Assembly: GCA_913050105.1 (NCBI GenBank)
Contig: CAJWZN010000028.1
Coordinates: 1-13,066, forward strand
Length of the DNA: 13,066 bases
Source: an uncultured Synechococcus sp.
GTDB taxonomy: Bacteria > Cyanobacteriota > Cyanobacteriia > PCC-6307 > Cyanobiaceae
Direction: 5' to 3'
The notes beneath the pieces were generated by a model. The model did not search any database and had not been told where the DNA came from. It saw nothing but the letters and a program-made list of their open reading frames with translations. Position 1 is the stretch's first letter, and each line of letters opens with the position of its first letter. Shown here piece after piece: positions 1 to 6,339 of this stretch. The position numbers and the translations under genes are program-made.

Positions 1-839
1 GTAATGGGAAGAGCCTTGAGCGCCAGCTTGATCTGATTGGGCCAATGCGCTGCATCGGGTTCAGCGCCCTGGATCTGGAGCTGGTTCGCGGCGAGCCGTC
101 TCTGCGTCGATCCTGGCTCGATCGCGTGGTGCTGCAGCTCGAGCCGGTTTATGCCGACCTGATCAGTCGTTTCAACCGACTGTTGCGCCAGCGTGGCCAG
201 CTCTGGCGGCAGAGCGCACGCAGTTCCACCGGCGAACGAGATGCCCTGCTGGATGCCTTTGACGTGCAGATGGCTCTGGTCAGCACGCGAATCCACCGAC
301 GACGTCAACGGGCCCTGCAACGGCTGCAACCGATTGCTCAACGCTGGCAGGCCCATCTGAGCGGCGGCACCGAGGAACTTGAGCTGCGCTACCAGCCGGG
401 GAGTCGATTGGACAACGAAGAGGCTGAAGAACCCTGGCGACTTTCCATCGAAGAGCAACTGCGCACGCAACGCAGCGAAGAGGAACGCCTCGGGAGCTGT
501 CGTGTCGGCCCCCATCGAGATGAGATAGGGCTCCTCCTTGGGGGGATCCCGGCTCGACGCTTTGGATCCGCAGGCCAGCAACGATCCCTGGTGCTGGGCC
601 TGAAGCTGGCCGAACTGGAACTGGTGACCCAGCTGTTCGGAGAACCACCGCTGTTACTGCTGGACGACGTGCTGGCGGAGCTGGACCCAACGCGTCAGCG
701 CCTGCTGCTTGACGCCGTTGGCAATGATCACCAGTGCCTTGTGAGTGCGACGCATCTCGACGGCTTCGATGGCGGATGGCGAGCGGAATCTCAGATTTTC
801 AGCCCAGAAGACCTGAGGCCTGGGACGAACATCCGATAA
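1..839 (+). CDS. recF: DNA replication and repair protein RecF, 3' part (5' end outside window)
   Basis: RecF is an SMC/ABC-type ATPase that binds gapped DNA and, with RecO and RecR, helps load RecA. The reading frame is open from base 3 to the TAA at 837-839, giving 278 residues. Against the usual ~360 residues, about 80-110 N-terminal residues, including Walker A, lie upstream. Visible signatures are the mid-protein block with NGKSLERQLDLIG and FSALDLELVRG (bases 3-107), the GPHRDE motif (507-524), the ABC signature region GSAGQQRS followed by LGLKLAELEL (from 564), and Walker B LLLLDDVLAELD (651-686) followed by the conserved QCLVSATHL stretch. The first in-frame ATG (base 45) is internal and not the true start. 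The stop lies 26 bases before the speD start on the same strand, so co-transcription is possible. The family call is secure; only the missing 5' end is uncertain. Confidence 0.95.
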   Translation, partial: NGKSLERQLDLIGPMRCIGFSALDLELVRGEPSLRRSWLDRVVLQLEPVYADLISRFNRLLRQRGQLWRQSARSSTGERDALLDAFDVQMALVSTRIHRRRQRALQRLQPIAQRWQAHLSGGTEELELRYQPGSRLDNEEAEEPWRLSIEEQLRTQRSEEERLGSCRVGPHRDEIGLLLGGIPARRFGSAGQQRSLVLGLKLAELELVTQLFGEPPLLLLDDVLAELDPTRQRLLLDAVGNDHQCLVSATHLDGFDGGWRAESQIFSPEDLRPGTNIR

Positions 840-865
840 CCTGACGGACCATTTTTGGACTCCTG

Positions 866-1321
866 ATGGAGCAGAGCCTGTCTGAACTGCATCCCAACCC
901 GGGATGGGGAGGCATCACACCGCAACCCTCCGACATGGTCGGTAAACATTGCATTCTCGAGCTCTACGAATGCGACCCCAGTCGACTCGACGATGAGGCA
1001 TTTCTGAGAACCAGCATCACGACGGCAGCAAAAAGCGCCGGTGCGACCCTTCTCAACCTGATCACCCACCACTTCGAGCCTCAGGGCGTTACCGGACTCG
1101 CCTTGTTGGCCGAATCCCACATCTCAATTCATACCTGGCCCGAAAGTGGTTACGCCGCCGTGGATGTATTCACCTGCGGCGACCACACGATGCCGGAACA
1201 GGCCTGTGCATTCCTGAGCGAATCGCTGCAGTCAAAACGGCAGGTCCTGCGAAGTTTCCTGAGGGAAACACCCGCCGCTGTTGGGACGGATCTCCGACGC
1301 CCAACAGGCCAAACCTGCTGA
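866..1321 (+). CDS. speD: S-adenosylmethionine decarboxylase proenzyme
   Basis: SpeD decarboxylates S-adenosylmethionine to give the aminopropyl donor for spermidine-type polyamines. The 151-residue proenzyme is expected to cleave itself between E83 and S84 in AESHISIHTWPE, turning S84 into the pyruvoyl cofactor. H89 and C104 (DVFTCGDH) match the processing His68 and catalytic Cys83 of the Thermotoga maritima enzyme. The position of its Ser55 is T76 here. The N-terminal core begins at KHCILELYECDP (27-38). The ATG at 866 was chosen because the leader before M24 reads as plausible coding sequence; M24 is the alternative start. There is only a weak GGA upstream. The gene follows recF by 26 bases and converges on larE, with 19 bases between the stops. 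The bacterial short (class 1B) form fits the length. Confidence 0.95.
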   Translation: MEQSLSELHPNPGWGGITPQPSDMVGKHCILELYECDPSRLDDEAFLRTSITTAAKSAGATLLNLITHHFEPQGVTGLALLAESHISIHTWPESGYAAVDVFTCGDHTMPEQACAFLSESLQSKRQVLRSFLRETPAAVGTDLRRPTGQTC

Positions 1322-1340
1322 ACCGAGCAGATCTCACCTG

Positions 1341-2171
1341 TTAAAGCTCTCGGTTGAGTTTGCCGCTGATGAGTCCTTCGAGATCCAGGCTCACCGAAGT
1401 GAATCCCAGGTCGAGAAAAAACTGCACCATGGCTTCCGACTGGCTCTGCAACAAAAGATCCGAGAGACGCTCCTGCGGCACTTCGATCCGAGCGGACAGT
1501 CCCTGGCAGCGAACGCGCACCCTTGGGAAGCCACGAGCGATGAGCCAGGCTTCCGCTCGACCCACGCGCTGAAGACGCTCAGCACTGATGTTCTCTCCAT
1601 AAGGGAAGCGAGAGGCCAGACAAGGTTGTGCCGGCTTGTCCCACCAGGGGAAACCCAGAGCCTGCGACAGGCGACGGATCATGGTTTTATCAATCCCTAG
1701 CTCAGCGAGAGGAGATCGGACGCCGGCCTGCCGGGCAGCATCGATTCCAGGGCGGTGATCGCCTAGATCATCGCGATTCACCCCATCGATCACCAAAGCA
1801 TCACCTGCCGCTGCTGCGATGGGCCGCAGATGCAGATGCAACTCACGTTTGCAGGCAAAGCAGCGATCCGTGGGGTTATTGCTGTACGCGGGATCCTGCA
1901 GTTCGGTCGTGGCACATTCGCGATGCCTAACCCCGATCCAACGGGCCTGGCCCCGCGCCTCCTCAAGTAGATGCGGGGCAAGGGCTGGTGAAACACCTGT
2001 GACAGCCAGTGCTGCTTCACCCAGCTGCTCATGGGCAATCGCCGCCACCAGGGTGCTGTCGACCCCACCGGAATAGGCCACACAAACAGTGGAGTACTGG
2101 CGGATCCAGTCCCGCAAGCCCTGAAGAAATTCAGCCTCACGAGAGGAAATGGTTTCCTGCGGCCGGAACAT
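1341..2171 (-). CDS. larE: LarE-type ATP-dependent sacrificial sulfur transferase
   Basis: This is a PP-loop ATPase of the LarE family. In lactobacilli LarE adenylates a pyridinium carboxylate and gives up sulfur from its own cysteine while making the nickel-pincer cofactor of lactate racemase. From the chosen start (276 residues) the PP-loop SGGVDS is at 34-39. A conserved CFACK motif is at C104/C107, DGVNRDD is at 129-135, and PCLASRFPYG holds C184 in the position of the sacrificial Cys176 of the Lactobacillus plantarum enzyme. So the cysteine-donating version is intact. The reading frame stays open upstream to 2249, but that would overlap the divergent gene at 2224. The ATG at 2171 (MFRPQET) gives the normal family length. 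No larA, larB or larC is in the window, so the cofactor product and client enzyme here are unknown. The divergent spacer is 52 bases. Confidence 0.88.
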   Translation of the reverse strand: MFRPQETISSREAEFLQGLRDWIRQYSTVCVAYSGGVDSTLVAAIAHEQLGEAALAVTGVSPALAPHLLEEARGQARWIGVRHRECATTELQDPAYSNNPTDRCFACKRELHLHLRPIAAAAGDALVIDGVNRDDLGDHRPGIDAARQAGVRSPLAELGIDKTMIRRLSQALGFPWWDKPAQPCLASRFPYGENISAERLQRVGRAEAWLIARGFPRVRVRCQGLSARIEVPQERLSDLLLQSQSEAMVQFFLDLGFTSVSLDLEGLISGKLNREL

Positions 2172-2223
2172 GGGGGAACAACCCGATCGGTCTCGGTAGG
2201 CTCCAACGGTAAAAGCCCGGCCC

Positions 2224-3372
2224 ATGCCGCGAAATATTGGCATCGTCACCGCGGCGGATAGTCGTGAACGAAGCCTCGGACAACTGCATATTTATGACGG
2301 GGAAGGCAAAGGCAAAAGCCAGGCAGCCCTGGGAGTTGTTCTGCGCACAATCGGCCTGGGCATCTGCGAACAGCGTCGAACCAGGGTGCTGTTGCTTCGA
2401 TTTCTGAAGGGGCCCGGCCGGGCCTATGACGAAGACGCTGCCATCGAAGCTTTACAGCAGGGTTTCCCTCATCTGATCGATCACCTGCGCACCGGACGTG
2501 CCGATCACTTCACAGCGGAGGAAGCCACCCGTTTCGACCGGGACGAGGCTCAACGCGGCTGGGTTATCGCCAAAGGGGCGATTGCCAGTGCCTTGTACTC
2601 AGTGGTGGTGCTTGATGAGTTGAATCCTGTGCTGGATCTGGGACTGCTGGACGTGGAGGACGTGGTCAAAACTCTGAACAACCGTCCGGAGGGGATGGAA
2701 ATCATCGTGACCGGACGTGCCGCTCCAGCTCCCCTCGTGCGCGTTGCAGACCTTCACTCCGAGATGCGGGCTCATCGTCGCCCTGGCCTCAATGACGATC
2801 GCCCGGTGCCCCTCAACATGAGCAACGGAATCGAGATCTACACCGGTGAAGGCAAGGGAAAGTCCACGAGTGCGCTTGGCAAGGGGCTGCAGGCGATCGG
2901 CAGGGGAATCAGCCAGGACAAGAGCCATCGGGTGCTGATACTTCAGTGGCTCAAGGGTGGTACCGGCTACACCGAGGATGCAGCCATTGCCGCTCTGCGT
3001 GAGAGTTACCCCCATCTGGTCGACCACCTCCGCTCAGGGCGAGATGCAATCGTCTGGCGTGGCCAGCAGGAACCAATCGACTACGTGGAAGCTGAAAGAG
3101 CCTGGGAAATAGCCCGAGCTGCCATCTCCAGTGGCCTCTACAAAACAGTGATCCTCGATGAGCTGAACCCGACGGTGGATCTGGAACTACTGCCGGAGGA
3201 ACCGATCGTGCAAACGCTGCTGCGCAAACCAGCCGAAACTGAAGTGATCATCACAGGCCGCTGCAAAAATCAACCTGCCTATTTCGATCTGGCCAGCATC
3301 CACTCGGAGATGGTCTGCCACAAGCATTACGCCGAGCAGGGTGTGAATCTCAAACGCGGCGTGGACTACTGA
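2224..3372 (+). CDS. Tandem-duplicated CobO/BtuR-like P-loop protein
   Basis: The 382-residue protein consists of two copies of the CobO/BtuR (corrinoid adenosyltransferase) P-loop fold. Copy 1 covers about residues 20-187 and copy 2 about 200-382. Each has a Walker A loop, GEGKGKS at 26-32 and at 208-214, so the loops are 182 residues apart. Each also has a PHL(I/V)DHLR(T/S)GR segment, a Walker-B-like (V/I)LDELNP motif, a (V/I)TGR motif and a LHSEM or IHSEM segment. Ordinary CobO proteins are about 180-200 residues and dimeric, so this looks like a covalent pseudo-dimer. Whether it adenosylates a corrinoid is not shown. Both P-loops end in S rather than the usual T of GNGKGKTT, a conservative change. 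It diverges from larE across 52 bases and its stop is 1 base from that of the convergent E1-like gene. I am sure of the fold family and unsure of the reaction. Confidence 0.82.
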   Translation: MPRNIGIVTAADSRERSLGQLHIYDGEGKGKSQAALGVVLRTIGLGICEQRRTRVLLLRFLKGPGRAYDEDAAIEALQQGFPHLIDHLRTGRADHFTAEEATRFDRDEAQRGWVIAKGAIASALYSVVVLDELNPVLDLGLLDVEDVVKTLNNRPEGMEIIVTGRAAPAPLVRVADLHSEMRAHRRPGLNDDRPVPLNMSNGIEIYTGEGKGKSTSALGKGLQAIGRGISQDKSHRVLILQWLKGGTGYTEDAAIAALRESYPHLVDHLRSGRDAIVWRGQQEPIDYVEAERAWEIARAAISSGLYKTVILDELNPTVDLELLPEEPIVQTLLRKPAETEVIITGRCKNQPAYFDLASIHSEMVCHKHYAEQGVNLKRGVDY

Positions 3373-3373
3373 G

Positions 3374-4507
3374 TCAGTAGCGAGGCACGGAGGGATCCAC
3401 CTGCTGAGACCAGGCGTCGATGCCCCCCGTCACATTGGTGGCAATGATCCCCTGCTGAGCCAGGAGTTCAACGGCCCGAGCCGAGCGGCCACCCATCTTG
3501 CAGTGCACAAACAAACGCTGATCAGCGGCCAGACCGCGGATCTGATCGATCGCTCCCCCATCTTCGATCTGGGCCAAAGGGATCAGCTTCCCGCCGGGGA
3601 TTGTCGCCACGTCCGCTTCAGGAGGATTCCGCACGTCCACCAGCACAACGTCTTCGGCACCGCTGTCCAGCAGAGCCTTCAGGTCAATCACGCTGATGCT
3701 GTTCATGGCAGGGGCTTCGGGCCGGCAGAGCTGGCGGTAGTCAATCAGGTGCTCAATAGGAGGCCTGGAGGGATCGGGTCGCAGAGTCAGTTCCCGGAAA
3801 CGCATCCTGAGGGCATCCACCACCAGCAAGCGACCATCAAGACACTCACCGATCCCGGTGATCAGCTTGATCGCTTCCGTGGCCTGCAACAGTCCGATCA
3901 GCCCAGGCATCACCCCCATCACACCTGCTTCCGAACAGGACGGAACGGCACCTGCAGGAGGTGGCTCAGGCAGGAGATCGCGATAGTTGGGACTATCTGG
4001 ATTGCGATTGAACACCGACACCTGACCGTCGAAGCGCTGAACTGACCCATAGATCAGTGGGCGACCCTTCAGAACACAGGCGTCGTTCACCAGAAAACGG
4101 GTAGGGAAGTTATCGGATCCGTCGCAAACCAGGTCGTAGGAGCCGATCAGGTCCAGCGCGTTATGGCTGTCGAGCATGTATTCATGCACCTCCACCTGAC
4201 AGAGAGGATTCAGATCGGCGATTCGGTTTGCGGCTGATCTGGCCTTGGAAGAACCAATACTTGCGGTGCCATGGATCACCTGGCGTTGCAGATTTGAAAC
4301 CTCAACAAGGTCTCCATCGACAATGCCGAGCCTGCCAACGCCTGCCGCGGCCAGATAAAGCAAAAGGGAAGACCCCAGACCACCGGCCCCAACACAGAGC
4401 ACGGAGGCCTTTTTTAAATGCTCCTGCCCTTCAACACCCAGCTCGGGAAGCATCAAATGACGGGCGTAGCGGCCACGCTCTTCAGAAGACAGACCTTCAA
4501 GAGACAT
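3374..4507 (-). CDS. moeB: MoeB/MoeZ-type E1-like adenylyltransferase with C-terminal rhodanese domain
   Basis: This E1-like enzyme would adenylate the C-terminal glycine of a ubiquitin-fold sulfur carrier such as MoaD or ThiS and then thiolate it through its own rhodanese domain. The 377-residue product (from the ATG at 4507) has GAGGLGSS at 40-47, DGDLVEVSNLQRQ at 64-76, DGSDN at 129-133 with the ATP-site aspartates, and PSCSEAG with C191 in the conserved E1-region cysteine position. The rhodanese domain (from about residue 270) has the active loop HCKMGGRS with C336. The zinc CxxC of Escherichia coli MoeB is replaced by NYRD (174-177), as I recall for MoeZ/MoeBR-type enzymes. A TTG three bases upstream (4508-4510) is an alternative start. 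The start overlaps the 3' end of the JAMM gene by 11 bases, which implies one transcript and translational coupling. It could serve Moco, thiamine or another carrier; no carrier gene is in the window. Confidence 0.9.
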   Translation of the reverse strand: MSLEGLSSEERGRYARHLMLPELGVEGQEHLKKASVLCVGAGGLGSSLLLYLAAAGVGRLGIVDGDLVEVSNLQRQVIHGTASIGSSKARSAANRIADLNPLCQVEVHEYMLDSHNALDLIGSYDLVCDGSDNFPTRFLVNDACVLKGRPLIYGSVQRFDGQVSVFNRNPDSPNYRDLLPEPPPAGAVPSCSEAGVMGVMPGLIGLLQATEAIKLITGIGECLDGRLLVVDALRMRFRELTLRPDPSRPPIEHLIDYRQLCRPEAPAMNSISVIDLKALLDSGAEDVVLVDVRNPPEADVATIPGGKLIPLAQIEDGGAIDQIRGLAADQRLFVHCKMGGRSARAVELLAQQGIIATNVTGGIDAWSQQVDPSVPRY

Positions 4508-4943
4508 CAATCAGCACCGGCCGCACCTGCCGATCCTCCCCCAACCACCAGGCCTGCATCTCGCCTTCAGCGGCCAAAATCAGCATCAGCTGATGAGGTA
4601 CCCCCCGTTGCCGATCAGCAGCGGAAGGTTGGGCATCACACGAAGGATGGCTGTGGGCCACACCTATCAGCTGCTGGCTTCTGGAGCGGCACCAGCGCTG
4701 AGCCGAAAGCTGTTCACGCGGATCCAGTACAAAATTCCGGTCACGGGCATCGTTCTGGGCTGATGTCCAAGGCAAATCGAAATCAGCCGCTCCCCAGCGA
4801 TTGCAGGCGGGCCAGACCGTTGTCAGACACAAAATGCCCTCTCCCACGGCCGATCCCAGAAGAAGTGCACAGCCTTCCTGAGGCCATACCGCCAGCACCG
4901 TGCGCTGCAGAACAGTGAGGCATCGGCGATCCATCCGAATCAT
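4497..4943 (-). CDS. JAMM/Mov34 (M67 family) metalloprotease
   Basis: This small protein (148 residues) belongs to the bacterial JAB/MPN+ zinc protease group. All catalytic positions are present: E23 in QEGCALLLG, then H97 and H99 of AHSHP, S107 and D110, giving the spacing H-x-H-P-x6-S-x2-D. Family members cut after the C-terminal glycine of ubiquitin-like proteins, and in bacteria some release or activate ThiS/MoaD-like sulfur carriers. The reading frame stays open upstream to 5096, which would overlap the divergent CAAD gene. The ATG at 4943 starts the conserved core and leaves a 64-base divergent spacer; ATGs at 4994 and 4988 are alternatives. Its stop lies inside the first codons of the E1-like gene (11-base overlap), so the two proteins probably act on the same carrier. 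Family call is firm; the substrate is inferred only from the neighbour. Confidence 0.85.
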   Translation of the reverse strand: MIRMDRRCLTVLQRTVLAVWPQEGCALLLGSAVGEGILCLTTVWPACNRWGAADFDLPWTSAQNDARDRNFVLDPREQLSAQRWCRSRSQQLIGVAHSHPSCDAQPSAADRQRGVPHQLMLILAAEGEMQAWWLGEDRQVRPVLIDVS

Positions 4944-5007
4944 GGATGGCGGATTGAGGCTACGACCGATACGCTCAGCGCACTGCATGAACATTTTCGT
5001 CGGTTCC

Positions 5008-5391
5008 ATGAGCGACGCCTCTACTGAAGTAAAAGCCACTGAGGCATCTGCGAGCCCGGCGGCGTCCTCTGCCTCTGAGGACAGCGCATCCTTCACCGAG
5101 CGCTACAGCGAGGTGCTGGGCAAGGTGAATGAGACCCTCGATCAGGTCGACTGGAACCAGATGGGTCGAATCGGAAAGATCGTCGGCATCTTCGCGGCAG
5201 TGATCGTCGCCCAGATTCTGATCAAGGGAATCCTCGACACAATCAACCTGCTTCCAGTCGTGCCCGGTCTCCTGGAGCTTCTGGGGGTTGTGGTCGTGGG
5301 GCAGTGGAGCTGGAAAAATCTCACCACCAGTGAGAAACGCAATGCTCTGGTCCAGAAAGTTCAGACCCTTCGTCAGGAATATCTGGGCTGA
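5008..5391 (+). CDS. CAAD-domain (CURT1-like) thylakoid membrane protein
   Basis: The 127-residue protein has an Ala/Ser/Glu-rich, probably disordered N-terminus (1-28). An amphipathic stretch (about 30-50) follows, then two closely spaced hydrophobic helices: the first around IVGIFAAVIVAQILI and the second around LLELLGVVVVGQW, separated by a short NLLPVVPG turn. A charged C-terminal helix ends the protein (TTSEKRNALVQKVQ). This arrangement matches the CAAD domain, which occurs alone or appended to cyanobacterial aminoacyl-tRNA synthetases and is related to plant CURT1 proteins that bend thylakoid margins. The start at 5008 (MSDAS) fits the family; an in-frame ATG at 4987 would add seven residues. 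The gene is divergent from the JAMM gene and convergent with the fructosamine-kinase gene, with 29 bases between stops. Thylakoid location is inferred from the family. Confidence 0.85.
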   Translation: MSDASTEVKATEASASPAASSASEDSASFTERYSEVLGKVNETLDQVDWNQMGRIGKIVGIFAAVIVAQILIKGILDTINLLPVVPGLLELLGVVVVGQWSWKNLTTSEKRNALVQKVQTLRQEYLG

Positions 5392-5420
5392 TCCAAGGAC
5401 TGTCTCAGCGGTTGTCTTCG

Positions 5421-6311
5421 CTAAATCAGCTGTTGGGCCAGTCGCTTGAGGCTTGCCCTGCTTTGTTGCAAATATCCACCGCCAAAAAGATTGGCATGGT
5501 TAAGCAAGTGGTAGAGGTTATAGATCTCCACTCTTTCGTCTGAGTTGTTAGCCATCGGATATTCGTTCTCATAACTGTTGTAGAAGTCAGCGCCGAATCC
5601 ACCGAACATCCGGGTCATCGCCAGATCCACCTCCCTGTCTGCCCACCAACAGGCTGGATCAAACAGACACCCGCTGTTGTTTTCAAGAGAACCGGCGTTT
5701 CCTGCCCATAAATCTCCATGCACAAGTGATGGAGCCGGATCATGCCTGTTGAGGTAGTCCTTCAGACGCTCAAGCAGCACAGAAAGTGACTGAGACTCAT
5801 CGCGCAGACTGCCGAGAAGGTTCAGCTGTGGGACCAGTCGCAACTCCACGAAACAGTCACCCCAGCGCTCACGCCACCCGCCTGGCTGCGGTCCGGCCCC
5901 GATGAAACCATCCCGCTGCCAACCAAAGCGTCCTGGTGAAGCTTCCGCTGACGCTCGGTGCAGACGCGCCAGACCCCGACCGAGCGCATGCTGATCGCGC
6001 CCCCCAAGCTCCAGCCAGGGCAGCAAAAGGACCGCACCATGTGAAAGCTGTGCCGTGGCCAGAGGCCGCGGCACCACGAGCAACTCCGGGTCGGCATGCG
6101 CATGCAGAGCCGCAAGGCCTTCCACCTCGACGCTGAACAGAGCCATCGCATCGGAGCCACCGGTCTTGGCGAACACGCGTTGACCATCATCGAGAGTCAG
6201 GCTCCAGGCCTGATGGATGCATCCACCGGCAACAGGCTCCAGCGACCGCAGTGTTCGCCCCGCCAAGGGACCATCGAAAGCCACAAGATCGTTCCGCAAG
6301 CCTGAATTCAT
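5421..6311 (-). CDS. Fructosamine-3-kinase family protein
   Basis: The 296-residue protein is a member of the fructosamine/ketosamine-3-kinase family, which phosphorylates sugar adducts on amines so that they fall off (deglycation repair). From the start at 6311, the glycine-rich loop is GGCIHQAW (29-36), K49 is the likely ATP-binding lysine in VFAKTGG, and the catalytic loop is HGDLWAGN (198-205). The metal-binding segment FDPACWWADREVDLAMT begins at F217, followed by the typical MFGGF. C31 is the P-loop cysteine that acts as a redox switch in eukaryotic family members, so it is kept here. The frame remains open to 6413, but MNSGLRNDL at 6311 gives the usual length and avoids overlap with crtD. 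Only 28 bases separate it from the divergent crtD start. The physiological substrate in cyanobacteria is unknown. Confidence 0.88.
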   Translation of the reverse strand: MNSGLRNDLVAFDGPLAGRTLRSLEPVAGGCIHQAWSLTLDDGQRVFAKTGGSDAMALFSVEVEGLAALHAHADPELLVVPRPLATAQLSHGAVLLLPWLELGGRDQHALGRGLARLHRASAEASPGRFGWQRDGFIGAGPQPGGWRERWGDCFVELRLVPQLNLLGSLRDESQSLSVLLERLKDYLNRHDPAPSLVHGDLWAGNAGSLENNSGCLFDPACWWADREVDLAMTRMFGGFGADFYNSYENEYPMANNSDERVEIYNLYHLLNHANLFGGGYLQQSRASLKRLAQQLI

Positions 6312-6339
6312 CGCCGAACAGTGCGGTTCTGTTGCCAGC

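Noticed and set aside
3..14. Reading NGKS at the left edge as the RecF Walker A
   Set aside because: The following sequence (LERQLDLIG...FSALDLELVRG) places it in the later NGK-containing RecF block; the real Walker A must lie upstream of the window.
280..690. 136-codon open frame on the - strand inside recF
   Set aside because: It lies fully opposite strong RecF motifs and its translation is Arg/Pro/Ala-rich low-complexity typical of antisense frames in GC-rich genes.
2172..2249. Longer N-terminus for LarE starting at 2249
   Set aside because: It would add 26 residues with no family similarity and overlap the start of the divergent gene.
3503..4045. 180-codon open frame on the + strand opposite the E1-like gene
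   Set aside because: The composition is rich in His, Gln and Arg without any domain pattern, as expected for the complement of a coding frame. The opposite frame has unmistakable E1 and rhodanese motifs.
4418..4918. 166-codon open frame on the + strand opposite the JAMM and E1-like genes
   Set aside because: It spans two real genes on the other strand, both with catalytic motifs, and has no recognisable fold.
4944..5096. Longer N-terminus for the JAMM protein from 5096
   Set aside because: The extra residues are antisense to the CAAD gene and lie before the conserved core.
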